Below the pieces are notes generated by a model. The model searched no databases, was not told where the DNA came from, and saw only the letters and a program-made list of their open reading frames with translations. This document shows positions 47,349 through 55,650 of a DNA stretch of 64,000 nucleotides, in pieces (position 1 is the stretch's first letter; every line of letters begins with the position of its first letter). Origin of the DNA: Pseudoalteromonas sp. S16_S37 (GTDB lineage: Bacteria; Pseudomonadota; Gammaproteobacteria; Enterobacterales; Alteromonadaceae); assembly GCF_014694405.1 (NCBI RefSeq), contig NZ_JAAUWV010000013.1:20289-84288 (forward strand), written 5' to 3'. The position numbers and the translations under genes are program-made.

Positions 47349-48575
47349 ATGGCGGCGTTTGAGTATCGCGCTTTAGACGCAAAAGGCAAGGAAAAGTCAG
47401 GCATTTTAGAGGCTGATACGGCGAAGCAAGTAAGGCAAATGTTGCGTGAAAAAGCCATGATGCCTCTTGAAGTATCGCCTGCCGCAGAGCGAGATAAGCA
47501 ACAACCCGGTGGCGGATTTAAGCTTTTTCAAGGTTATAAACCATCCGTTGCCGACTTAGCTTTGATAACGCGTCAGCTGGCGACTTTGATCCAATCTGCA
47601 CTACCCGTTGAAGCGGCAGTGATGGCGGTGGCCGAGCAATGTGAAAAGCCTCGTTTAAAACGAATGCTTATGTCGGTACGCTCTAAAGTAGTTGAAGGTT
47701 ATACCTTAGCTGACGGTATGTCTGAGTTCCCACATGTATTCGATAATTTATACCGTTCAATGGTTGCTGCGGGTGAAAAATCAGGCCATTTAGATCAAGT
47801 ATTAAATCGATTAGCTGATTACACCGAGCAGCGCCAGCACATGCGTAGTCAAATTACTCAAGCTATGGTTTATCCAACTATTTTGGTGGTTTTTGCGATT
47901 GCCATTGTGTCGGTATTACTAGGTACTGTAGTACCAAAAATATTGAAAACGTTCGAGAAGTCTAATCAGGTTTTACCGTGGACGACGGAATGGGTGATGG
48001 CGGCGAGTAATTTTGTGCAAGATTATTGGCTTGTGAGTCTCATTGTCATCATAGGTAGTGTGGTATTGATGAAACGTGCTTTGCAGCAGCCAAAAGTACG
48101 CTTTTGGTTTGATAGTAAGCTGTTGGTTTTACCTGGTATAGGAAAGGTGAGCAGAGGTATAAACACTGCACGATTTGCCCGTACCTTGAGTATTTTGTCT
48201 TCAAGTTCAGTGCCATTACTAGAGGGCATGAAGATAGCAGGCCAGGTACTTGAAAACGAAAAAATTAAAGCGGCCGTAGCTGAAGCTGCAACACGTGTCA
48301 GTGAAGGCGCGAGTTTGCGAGCTGCATTACATCAAACCAAGTTGTTCCCACCTATGATGCTGCATATGATAGCCAGCGGTGAGAAATCAGGCGAACTTGA
48401 ACAGATGCTAGAACGTGCTGCCAACAACCAAGATAGAGAGTTTGAAAGCATGGTGAGTGTGTCACTTAAGCTGTTAGAACCAGCGATGATAGCCAGTATG
48501 GCAGTGATCGTACTGTTCATCGTAATGGCTATCTTACAACCTATTATGGCTATGAACAAAGCAGTTGGTTTGTAG
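47349..48575 (+). CDS. gspF: type II secretion platform protein GspF
   Basis: A 408-aa polytopic inner-membrane protein with two related cytoplasmic GspF domains (about 70-195 and 275-395) and three membrane segments (about 175, 225 and 380). The signature AGEKSGHLDQVLNRLADY recurs as SGEKSGELEQMLERAANN. It forms the core of the inner-membrane platform that the ATPase turns or moves. It starts 2 bp after gspE. Confidence 0.95.
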   Translation: MAAFEYRALDAKGKEKSGILEADTAKQVRQMLREKAMMPLEVSPAAERDKQQPGGGFKLFQGYKPSVADLALITRQLATLIQSALPVEAAVMAVAEQCEKPRLKRMLMSVRSKVVEGYTLADGMSEFPHVFDNLYRSMVAAGEKSGHLDQVLNRLADYTEQRQHMRSQITQAMVYPTILVVFAIAIVSVLLGTVVPKILKTFEKSNQVLPWTTEWVMAASNFVQDYWLVSLIVIIGSVVLMKRALQQPKVRFWFDSKLLVLPGIGKVSRGINTARFARTLSILSSSSVPLLEGMKIAGQVLENEKIKAAVAEAATRVSEGASLRAALHQTKLFPPMMLHMIASGEKSGELEQMLERAANNQDREFESMVSVSLKLLEPAMIASMAVIVLFIVMAILQPIMAMNKAVGL

Positions 48576-48641
48576 TCAAAGATAACACTTGAGCATGTCA
48601 CTCACATGCGCATTAAGTATTTAACTTTGAGGGAAAATATC

Positions 48642-49061
48642 GTGAATAAACAATCAGGTTTTTCATTACTAGAGGTAATGGTGGTATTGGTGATCATTGG
48701 TATGATCATGTCTATCGTTGCTCCAAATATCATGGGGTCACAAGAAGAAGCCGCTATTGATAAAGCGCACTTAGATATTCAGCAACTTGAAGATGCAATG
48801 AATATGTACAAGCTAAAAAATAAAGCCTTCCCAACCACGGAGCAAGGTTTAGAAGCGCTTGTTACACAAACAACAATCGACCCTGTGCCAAAGCGTTTTC
48901 CTGAAGGTGGTTTTATTTCTAAACTGCCTGAAGATCCATGGGGTAATCCATATCAATTAGTAAGCCCAGGCGAAATGGGTAAAATTGATATCTTCTCAAT
49001 GGGTCCAGATGGCGAAGTGGGCACTGAAGATGACATCGGCAACTGGGACGAAGAGAAGTAG
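48642..49061 (+). CDS. gspG: major pseudopilin GspG
   Basis: I use the GTG at 48642, preceded by GAGGGA, because it gives a normal short prepilin leader (MNKQSG|FSLLEVMVV). A longer frame from 48606 adds an unlikely extension. The 139-aa product has the prepilin-peptidase site with Glu at +5 and a C-terminal calcium-binding region (DPWGNPYQL, GPDGEVGTEDDIGNW). It is the main subunit of the type II pseudopilus. Confidence 0.95.
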   Translation: MNKQSGFSLLEVMVVLVIIGMIMSIVAPNIMGSQEEAAIDKAHLDIQQLEDAMNMYKLKNKAFPTTEQGLEALVTQTTIDPVPKRFPEGGFISKLPEDPWGNPYQLVSPGEMGKIDIFSMGPDGEVGTEDDIGNWDEEK

Positions 49062-49074
49062 CGAATAATCTCCT

Positions 49075-49668
49075 ATGAGCAATTTGTCACCGCGACATGT
49101 CACAGCAAAACACCCGCAAGGATTTAGCTTAATTGAGATCCTTGTGGTGATCGTTATCATTGCATTTGCAACCAAAATGGTTACATACAGCTTTGGTGGC
49201 GATATGGAAGAAGAGTTGGAAAAAAAGGCACTGCGTACTCACAGTGTACTTAACATGGCTTCTGAATTTGCTGTGCTAAATCAGGTTGAGTTGGGCTTAC
49301 ATTTAGATAAGAACATACTTGAACTGTTGGTGTTTGACGGTGACAAATGGACACCTTTAGAGTCCGAAGAGTTATACAAGCCCATTGAGTTTACTGATCA
49401 GTACCGAGTTGAGTTAAAAATCGAAGATTTATCTTGGTCTCAAGATAACTTGCTAGAGCAATCTAACTGGCGCGAGTTGATGGGCACCGACGACAATGAA
49501 AGTTTATTAGAATTAAAAAAGCGTAAAGTACCACAGGTGTTGATTTTGTCTTCAGGGGAAGTGAGTGCTTTTCAGATCACGATTGAACTGGCTGAGCAAA
49601 ATGAGCCTGTTTATTTCATCGAAGGCGAGTTTATGGCGCCAGTTAATTTGCGTATGGAGCCTGAATAA
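49075..49668 (+). CDS. gspH: minor pseudopilin GspH
   Basis: A 197-aa minor pseudopilin with the cleavage site HPQG|FSLIEILVVIVII and Glu at +5. The leader is longer than usual (about 17 residues). The soluble beta domain follows and is rather divergent, as GspH usually is. It sits between gspG and gspI, in the standard order, and its stop shares one base with the gspI start. Confidence 0.9.
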   Translation: MSNLSPRHVTAKHPQGFSLIEILVVIVIIAFATKMVTYSFGGDMEEELEKKALRTHSVLNMASEFAVLNQVELGLHLDKNILELLVFDGDKWTPLESEELYKPIEFTDQYRVELKIEDLSWSQDNLLEQSNWRELMGTDDNESLLELKKRKVPQVLILSSGEVSAFQITIELAEQNEPVYFIEGEFMAPVNLRMEPE

Positions 49669-50045
49669 TGGTGCGCAATAATCGTGGTTTTACATTATTA
49701 GAAGTGATGGTCGCTATGAGTATCTGTGCTATGGCGGGCATTGCCGCTATGCAAGCGACTGGCGAACATATTACGCATATTTCAACGCTTGAAGAGCAAA
49801 CCTACGCTTCATGGGTTGCTGAAAATCGCCTTGTAGAAATGCGTGCTGGCGGTGACAAGTGGTCAAGTAGCAATGGCCAAAAAGGCGAAGAAGAGCTGGC
49901 TGAAAGAACTTGGTATTGGCAGCAAAAAGTCACTGCAACGGCAGATCCTAGCTTTGTCAAAGTAACCGTGGAAGTATTTAGTGATGAAGCGTTGAAGCAT
50001 TCGGTCTATGACTTAACCACGTTCATGCTCAAGGATAAGTCGTAA
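49668..50045 (+). CDS. gspI: minor pseudopilin GspI
   Basis: A 125-aa minor pseudopilin with the prepilin site NNRG|FTLLEVMVAMSI, Glu at +5 and the GspI signature TYASWVAENRLVEMR. With GspJ and GspK it forms the tip that starts pseudopilus assembly. It shares one base with the stop of gspH and with the start of gspJ. Confidence 0.94.
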   Translation: MVRNNRGFTLLEVMVAMSICAMAGIAAMQATGEHITHISTLEEQTYASWVAENRLVEMRAGGDKWSSSNGQKGEEELAERTWYWQQKVTATADPSFVKVTVEVFSDEALKHSVYDLTTFMLKDKS

Positions 50046-50776
50046 TGCGCCAACGCGGTTTTACATTACTTGAAGTTATGGTTGCGTTGGGCATCTTAGC
50101 GTTTGTGGTTATGGCGACTCACCAAATATTAGACTCGACCCTTAAAGCCAAAGAAGCTTCAGAGTCGACTATTGCCGAGCTTGAAGCCTTACAGACAACC
50201 TTTCGGCTAATGGATCAAGATTTTAGCCAAATGACGAAACGTGAAGTTCGCAATGAGGCCGGAGATGTCAGTCCCACATACATAATACACGGGCGTTATG
50301 AATTACAAAGTCAATTTGATGGTATTGCTTTTGTTCGTGATGGTTGGACGAACCCCATTAGTTTGTTGCCTCGCTCCGAGTTACAAGCGGTAGGTTATCG
50401 GGTTGTCGATGACAACTTAGAACGTATATATCGTATTTATGTGGACGAACTTGATGGCGCTGAACCGCGTTCTCAAGTTGTCATTGAAGGTATTGAAGAA
50501 CTCAAATTTGAGTTTATGGACGACAAGCAAAAGTGGCAAGAAGACTGGAAAAAGAAAGCTTTACCGGTTGCTGTTGCCGTTACACTGCAAGTTAAAGGGG
50601 CGCCGCCTATCCGTCGTTTATTTTTGACCCCTGGTGATGGTAAAGAACAACAAGCGCAAAGTGACAGTGGGCAATCTCGCAATAGCACTAATGATGATAG
50701 TAGCAATGGCGATAGCACTAATGGCACTAATGATGATAACCAAGATGAGCGTTCTGATTTTGAGGGCCGTAAATGA
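50045..50776 (+). CDS. gspJ: minor pseudopilin GspJ with a repeat-rich acidic tail
   Basis: A 243-aa minor pseudopilin with the site RQRG|FTLLEVMVALGIL and family blocks LMDQDFSQMTKR and LPRSELQAVGYRV. The last 45 residues are unusual: a low-complexity tail rich in Ser, Asn, Asp and Thr (NSTNDDSSNGDSTNGTNDD). It is encoded by imperfect DNA repeats of AGCACTAATGATGAT and AGCAATGGCGAT type at about 50680-50740. Such a tail may be variable between strains. It overlaps gspK by four bases. Confidence 0.94.
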   Translation: MRQRGFTLLEVMVALGILAFVVMATHQILDSTLKAKEASESTIAELEALQTTFRLMDQDFSQMTKREVRNEAGDVSPTYIIHGRYELQSQFDGIAFVRDGWTNPISLLPRSELQAVGYRVVDDNLERIYRIYVDELDGAEPRSQVVIEGIEELKFEFMDDKQKWQEDWKKKALPVAVAVTLQVKGAPPIRRLFLTPGDGKEQQAQSDSGQSRNSTNDDSSNGDSTNGTNDDNQDERSDFEGRK

Positions 50777-51756
50777 TCAAAAAACAACGCGGCGCAGCGC
50801 TTATCATCGTGTTATTTATTGTCGCATTAGCGGCAACGGTCGCTGCTGAAATGGCCGCTAATTTAATGGTGCAAGTACAGCGAGCACAAAATATTCAAAC
50901 TCACCAGCAAGCTAAATGGTATAGCTATGGTGCTGAAGAGCTAGTTAAAAAAGTGCTGTTAGAGAGCAAAAAAGAAGAGCCGGAAAAAGTACACCTCGGA
51001 CAACCTTGGGCGTTAAGTGATGTGCCGTATCCTGTCGATCATGGCACGTTAAGCGGCGAAGTAACCGACTTACAGGCATGTTTAAATTTGAATGCGCTAA
51101 GAGCACCAAAAAAGCAAGGTAGTAGCACGAGCGATACTAACCCAGCACATACCGCGTTGTTATCACTGTTAAACAGCATTGAAGACTTACCTGTACAAGA
51201 AAGCGAGGAAGCGTTGGCTGACAGCGTTTACGATTGGCTTGATGAAGATAGCATTACGTTTCGCTCTGGTGCAGAAGAAGATGAATATATGTCTAGAACC
51301 ACGCCTTATTTAAGTGCCAATAACTTAATGGCATCTGAGTCTGAACTTAGGGTGATAAAAGGGTTTAACCCCTTGGTGATGGAGAAGTTGTTGCCTTATG
51401 TGTGTGTTATTCCGGGTAACACTGAACTAAAAGTAAATGTAAATACAATCAAGACTGAGCAGGCGTTATTGTTAAGCGGGCTATTAGAGGGGTTGAGTGC
51501 CTCGGGTGCTGAAGCTGTAATAGCCGCAAGACCAGAAAAAGGTTTTGATAATATTGAAGATTTTTTTGTCGAGGCAAGGAATCAAGGCGCTAAAGTTGAT
51601 AAGCAAAGCAACGAATTATTTACCGTAAATAGCAATTATTTTAAGTTACGCGCAAAAGCGCTATTTGATGATAGACGCTTTTCAATGACCTCAATTATTC
51701 AAATAAATCAAGGTCGAGCAACCATACTGGCGCGAAAATTTGGAGGCGTACAGTGA
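50773..51756 (+). CDS. gspK: minor pseudopilin GspK
   Basis: A 327-aa atypical pseudopilin. It is processed at KKQRG|AALIIVLFIV and lacks the Glu at +5 found in the others, as GspK normally does. The large helical domain (about 100-250) contains DSVYDWLDEDS and the calcium-site stretch. Helix-hairpin-like GFDNIEDFFVEA follows near the C-terminus. It caps the pseudopilus tip. ATGA overlap couples it to gspJ and another couples it to gspL. Confidence 0.94.
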   Translation: MIKKQRGAALIIVLFIVALAATVAAEMAANLMVQVQRAQNIQTHQQAKWYSYGAEELVKKVLLESKKEEPEKVHLGQPWALSDVPYPVDHGTLSGEVTDLQACLNLNALRAPKKQGSSTSDTNPAHTALLSLLNSIEDLPVQESEEALADSVYDWLDEDSITFRSGAEEDEYMSRTTPYLSANNLMASESELRVIKGFNPLVMEKLLPYVCVIPGNTELKVNVNTIKTEQALLLSGLLEGLSASGAEAVIAARPEKGFDNIEDFFVEARNQGAKVDKQSNELFTVNSNYFKLRAKALFDDRRFSMTSIIQINQGRATILARKFGGVQ

Positions 51757-52961
51757 CAGAAAAATTAGTGATCCGAGTGGATCAGTCACACAATAAACCG
51801 ATTCATTGGTTGGTGTTTTCATCTTCGGATGAACAGATCATTGCCAGTGGTGAATTAGACAATGCAGAGCAACTTGAGCAGCTATCGGAAAAAGCTGCTA
51901 GCCGGGAGGTAATTTTACTGCTGAGCGCTTCTCAAGTGCAGCTAAAGCGTGTGGCTTTACCGACTAAGTGGAACCGAAAATTAGAACAAGCACTGCCATT
52001 TATGCTTGAGGAACAAATTGCGTGTGATGTGGATGAGTTGTTCATCGCCATTGGTCAACCGGTAATGGATGGTGAAAAGCACTGTATCGAAGTTGCAATT
52101 TGTAATAAGCAATGGCTTAAAGGCTGGTTAAAGTTGTTCAGCGAACTTGGTATTGAACTGGCGCGAGTGGTGCCAGATGCATTGCTACTACCAGAGCAAC
52201 AAGATAATGCATTATCAATGATTGAGCTTGGTCAGCAATGGCTTTGCCGCTTGGGACACTGGCACATCAGTGCAATAGAAAAAAGCTGGGGTGCAGATTA
52301 TCTCTATGCCTTAGCGCCAAGCAAAATTGTTCATTACAGCCCTGCTGAGGGGGTGCCTGATGTTGCACCAAAAGAAGCAAAAGAAGCCGAATATGATTTG
52401 CCTCTAGCGCTATTTGCAAAGCAATTAGGAAATGTTTCGTTTAACTTACGCCAAGGTGTGTTTGCTGCAAAGAAAAAACAACCGCAATGGTGGCGAGATT
52501 GGCGCAGTGGATTATTGGCCGCAAGTATTGCTGTCGGCTGTTTTGTGGTGGTTAAAGGTGCCCAGTTAGTGATGTTGCAAAAGCAGGCTGATGACTTTAA
52601 AACACAAGCGGTGGCTGTTTATCAACAAGCTTTTCCTGGCAAAGTTGTACGTCCGCATCTGCTGAAAAAGCAAATTGAAGGAGAGCTTGCTGGGCTTGGT
52701 AACGCTGAGCAAGGTGGATTCTTGGAATTGACGAACCATTTAGTGGCTGTGTACGGCGAAGTTGAAAATTTCACGCCAGAGACATTGCGTTACGATCGTC
52801 GCAGAAACGAGTTGAGAATTCGCGCGCGCGCAAGTGGCTTCCAAGTATTTGGGCAAGTTAAAGCAATTTTGGAGCAGCGTGGATTAGAAGTGCAGCAGGG
52901 GTCATTAAATAATGATGGCGATGTCGTGATTGGTGAAATTCGACTACGAGGTGATGCATGA
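51753..52961 (+). CDS. gspL: type II secretion protein GspL
   Basis: A 402-aa bitopic inner-membrane protein. An N-terminal cytoplasmic actin-like domain (about 1-240, LPFMLEEQIACDVDELF) binds the ATPase GspE. One membrane segment (about 250-270) is followed by a periplasmic ferredoxin-like domain that pairs with GspM. GTG start, overlapping gspK by four bases and gspM by four. Confidence 0.93.
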   Translation: MTEKLVIRVDQSHNKPIHWLVFSSSDEQIIASGELDNAEQLEQLSEKAASREVILLLSASQVQLKRVALPTKWNRKLEQALPFMLEEQIACDVDELFIAIGQPVMDGEKHCIEVAICNKQWLKGWLKLFSELGIELARVVPDALLLPEQQDNALSMIELGQQWLCRLGHWHISAIEKSWGADYLYALAPSKIVHYSPAEGVPDVAPKEAKEAEYDLPLALFAKQLGNVSFNLRQGVFAAKKKQPQWWRDWRSGLLAASIAVGCFVVVKGAQLVMLQKQADDFKTQAVAVYQQAFPGKVVRPHLLKKQIEGELAGLGNAEQGGFLELTNHLVAVYGEVENFTPETLRYDRRRNELRIRARASGFQVFGQVKAILEQRGLEVQQGSLNNDGDVVIGEIRLRGDA

Positions 52962-53434
52962 AAGAGCAAGCGTTAAAGTATTGGCAGTCGCTGAAAGAGC
53001 AAGAGCAAAAGCTGCTCATTGTTGCCGCTATTGTATTCATTATCTTCTTCTTGGTTATGGGGGTATTTAAACCACTCAATGCCGCTGTGGAAAAAGCGCA
53101 AAGTGATAAACAGCGTTATCAAGAGCTTGTAGCTTGGGTCAATAACAGTGTTGTAAAACTAAAAAGTAGCGCATCAACGCATCAAGCAGTCAGTACAAGC
53201 AATTTATCGGTACTGGTTAATCGTACTCGTGGTCAATATCAAGTTAACATCAGTAAAATGCAGCCTAGCGATAATACACTAAGACTGACGATTGATTCGG
53301 TCGAGTTTAATAAGTTGGTTGCTTGGTTAGATGAGTTGACTAATAAACATGGTGTGAAAATAGATAGCCTAGATCTGGCACAAGATACCGCCCCTGGCTA
53401 TGTGCGTGTGAGCCGTTTGTTGTTAGAGAATTGA
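52958..53434 (+). CDS. gspM: type II secretion protein GspM
   Basis: A 158-aa inner-membrane protein. A short cytoplasmic tail is followed by one membrane segment (about 18-38, LLIVAAIVFIIFFLVMGVF) and a periplasmic ferredoxin-like domain. It stabilises GspL in the platform. It is coupled to gspL by a 4-base overlap and separated by one base from gspN. Confidence 0.92.
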   Translation: MKEQALKYWQSLKEQEQKLLIVAAIVFIIFFLVMGVFKPLNAAVEKAQSDKQRYQELVAWVNNSVVKLKSSASTHQAVSTSNLSVLVNRTRGQYQVNISKMQPSDNTLRLTIDSVEFNKLVAWLDELTNKHGVKIDSLDLAQDTAPGYVRVSRLLLEN

Positions 53435-53435
53435 T

Positions 53436-54194
53436 ATGAAAAAAACAATTAGTTTAATCGTTATCTTTATTGTGGCTTTTGGCCTATTCACGGCATACAA
53501 CATGCCCGCTTCAGTGGCATTACAATTGGTGGGTAAGCAATTACCACCAAGCTTGCAAATAGGTGCAGTGAGCGGCACCTTATGGCAGGGCCAAGTCAGT
53601 GAAATTAGAGCCAGTAACGTACAGTTAAATAACGTTCGTTGGAATATCGAGGCACCAGCCCTACTACTTGGCCATATGCAAGGTAATGTGCGTTTTGGCA
53701 ATGTGAGAGATAAATCAGATATCTCTGGGCGAGGCAATTTTACTGTTGGTTTGATGGATCAAAGTATTTGGCTATCTGATACATCAGTACGTTTTAGCGT
53801 TGAGCAAGCCATGTCACAAGTGACTTTGCCTCTACCCGTAAAAGCCAAAGGGCGAGTACTGCTAGATATTGATAATTACCACAGTGGTACCCCTTATTGT
53901 GAAGCACTTAAAGGTGAGATCAGAAGCCCAGGTATTACCGTTGAAGGACTTACAGGCTGGTTTGATATCGGCCAGCTTGGTGGCGAGTTGAGTTGTAAAT
54001 CAGGGGATATCGCAGTATTGGTCGACCCTGATAACCGTTTAGGTTTACAAGCTGATGCGGTACTTGCCGATAACTTTCAGTTTCGTGTCGCTGGCAATAT
54101 TAAGCCTGAAGCGTCTTTACCAAAAGAAGTACACGACGCCGTTAAGTTTTTAGGGCGTCCAGATAGTGAAGGCCGTTACCCGGTTAACCTGTAA
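53436..54194 (+). CDS. gspN: type II secretion protein GspN
   Basis: A 252-aa protein with one N-terminal membrane segment (about 5-22, ISLIVIFIVAFGLFTAY) and a mainly beta periplasmic part. AVSGTLWQGQVSEIR is typical of GspN. Its exact role is less clear than those of the other Gsp proteins, and it is not present in all systems. It ends the gsp gene run, 8 bp before the UPF0149 gene, which may be part of the same transcript. Confidence 0.9.
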   Translation: MKKTISLIVIFIVAFGLFTAYNMPASVALQLVGKQLPPSLQIGAVSGTLWQGQVSEIRASNVQLNNVRWNIEAPALLLGHMQGNVRFGNVRDKSDISGRGNFTVGLMDQSIWLSDTSVRFSVEQAMSQVTLPLPVKAKGRVLLDIDNYHSGTPYCEALKGEIRSPGITVEGLTGWFDIGQLGGELSCKSGDIAVLVDPDNRLGLQADAVLADNFQFRVAGNIKPEASLPKEVHDAVKFLGRPDSEGRYPVNL

Positions 54195-54202
54195 TATAAA
54201 TT

Positions 54203-54790
54203 ATGCTTGAATTTAGTTTTACTCCTGAACATCGCCAGCTTTTAGAGCACTATATTAGCCAAAGGGAAGGGGCTATGCCTTTAAGTTGGGTGCAGGGCTA
54301 TTTGTTTGCCTCTATTTGCGGGCCGAATGCTGTAGAGGTAGAGCAGTGGTTAGCTGAGATCACCGTTCATGATCAAGATATCGATGAGTCGGTGGTATTT
54401 GCTTATATGGCATTACATCACCAAATCACAGAACAGGTTTTTGCTGGGACTTATCAATTGCCTTGGCTCAATGATACTGAGTATTCGTTGCGTCAACTCT
54501 GGAGTATGGGTTTCTTAAGTGGTGTGCAAGGTTATTTTGAACAGCTACAAGCTTCAAATGAGCTCAGCTCTGAGCTTAAAGAAGCCTTGCAAATGGCCAC
54601 CGAGCAGTTGGCATTTTTCTCGCTGGAGCATAGCCAAGTGTCTCAATACTGTGCGCAAAGCCAATGCGATGAGTCTGTATTTTTAGACCAACAAGCACAG
54701 CTAGCCCAAGAGTTTGCACAGGGCTACGCTGAGCTAATCGAGGCGGTTGCTCTGCAAAGCGGCTTGTACGATGACGAGGAAGGTTTTTAA
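54203..54790 (+). CDS. UPF0149 (YgfB/YecA) family protein
   Basis: A 195-aa all-helical protein of the UPF0149 family: PLSWVQGYLFASICGP matches the family's 'l.GyL.gl...p' opening, and the C-terminal FAQGYAELIEAV region fits as well. No SEC-C zinc tail is present. The function is not well defined (YgfB has been linked to transcription regulation in pseudomonads). It lies 8 bp after gspN and is followed immediately by a 12-bp tandem repeat. Confidence 0.75.
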   Translation: MLEFSFTPEHRQLLEHYISQREGAMPLSWVQGYLFASICGPNAVEVEQWLAEITVHDQDIDESVVFAYMALHHQITEQVFAGTYQLPWLNDTEYSLRQLWSMGFLSGVQGYFEQLQASNELSSELKEALQMATEQLAFFSLEHSQVSQYCAQSQCDESVFLDQQAQLAQEFAQGYAELIEAVALQSGLYDDEEGF

Positions 54791-54913
54791 GTGATTGCTT
54801 TAGCAAAGGCTTTAGCGAAGGCTTTAGCGAAGGCTTTAGCGAAGGCCTTTAAGCGATTTCTAGTTCAATTTGCGTGCAGCCTTGCTCACAACAAACCTGT
54901 CCCTTTTGACTGA
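54791..54913 (+). CDS. possible small peptide with ALAK repeats
   Basis: A GTG directly after the UPF0149 stop opens 40 codons that include (KALA)-type repeats, read as MIALAKALAKALAKALAK, then a basic-hydrophobic tail. GAGGAAGG lies seven bases upstream, so translation is possible. The repeat would make a cationic amphipathic helix like known membrane-active peptides. The 3' part lies antisense to the end of the gene at 54849. It could equally be an accident of a non-coding repeat. Confidence 0.3.
   Translation: MIALAKALAKALAKALAKAFKRFLVQFACSLAHNKPVPFD
54797..54844. repeat. 12-bp tandem repeat, four units
   Basis: Four adjacent units of GCTTTAGCGAAG (the first has GCAAAG), ending in a fifth degenerate unit GCCTTTAAGCGA. 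It sits between the UPF0149 stop and the convergent small gene at 54849. Copy number is likely to vary between strains. Confidence 0.9.
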
Positions 54914-55052
54914 CTTCTACAGCTAAATTGAGCTTCAACGGCTTTTGGCATGTTTCACACAGCATGGTTTGTCCTGCACTGAGCTTTTTTAGCAATTGCT
55001 TTTGCTGATTGAAGGACGCGGCTCGTTGTTTATTAAATTGGCTAAAATCCAT
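54849..55052 (-). CDS. small zinc-ribbon-like protein
   Basis: I choose the ATG at 55052 (MDFSQFNKQRAASFNQQ), with AGGA upstream, over a frame from 55097. The 67-aa product has a helical first half and then CETC and CCEQGC, a likely zinc-binding four-cysteine ribbon. I do not recognise a named family. It lies 5 bp after the neighbouring minus-strand gene and probably shares its transcript. Confidence 0.65.
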   Translation of the reverse strand: MDFSQFNKQRAASFNQQKQLLKKLSAGQTMLCETCQKPLKLNLAVEVSQKGQVCCEQGCTQIELEIA

Positions 55053-55057
55053 TATCG

Positions 55058-55411
55058 TTATCCTGTTCTTTGCATAGCATTTTCTATAATGTCGCAAATA
55101 TTCTCCAGCTTGTCAGTGAAAAAATACAAGCTCATTTCTCTTTCTACACAGTATTGTTGAAAAAACTTTTTCATGGCGAGATCAGTCGCAAGTTCCTCAT
55201 CTAAATGTGCGGCTTGTTTGTCTGTTAGTTGGATCTGCTGATCTATACGGGTACGCGCCCGAGTTGCGGCACTTGGTCGTTGCACCTTAGTAGACTCACT
55301 AAGCATAGCTATGCTCTTTTCGAGAAATTGCTGTCTTGGTTGTTTGATCATTTCAATATCAGTTGTGAATAGCGCAACGATGAGTAACACAAAAATTAAA
55401 AATTTTTTCAT
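55058..55411 (-). CDS. small exported protein of unknown function
   Basis: I choose the ATG at 55411 because the preceding residues of a longer frame look like non-coding sequence. The 117-aa protein starts MKKFLIFVLLIVALFTTD, a hydrophobic N-terminus without an obvious cleavage site, so it may be a membrane anchor. The rest is helical, with Cys at 88 and 105 in the C-terminal part. No known domain is seen. It is divergent from ccoG, 239 bp away. Confidence 0.55.
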   Translation of the reverse strand: MKKFLIFVLLIVALFTTDIEMIKQPRQQFLEKSIAMLSESTKVQRPSAATRARTRIDQQIQLTDKQAAHLDEELATDLAMKKFFQQYCVEREMSLYFFTDKLENICDIIENAMQRTG

Positions 55412-55579
55412 AATGACGACAACTTTGATCTCGATAGGGTTATACCGTTTGGAGTGTAATAAAATAGCGTGAGAAAAAGCAAGTTTAGATAGTGTACAGA
55501 CAGTGCTATAAAAAGAGCAGCAGTCTGTTTTATTAGTCAATAATGACTTCTATGGTATCAATCACCTAGCAAGCTTGCG

Positions 55580-55585
55580 TATAAT
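55580..55585 (+). promoter_or_regulatory. candidate -10 box of ccoG
   Basis: A perfect TATAAT preceded by TTGCG (near an extended -10 motif) lies 65 bp upstream of ccoG. No good -35 was found. The following ACTGTAGCAAGTAACAG is a small dyad. Confidence 0.4.
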
Positions 55586-55650
55586 ATCCCTAATCTAGTT
55601 AAGGTTACTGTAGCAAGTAACAGTCGATCATGGCGGCCTAAGGAGCTTCG

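Noticed and set aside
50773..51756. GspK as a defective pseudopilin because Glu +5 is missing
   Set aside because: Lack of that residue is normal for GspK in type II systems.
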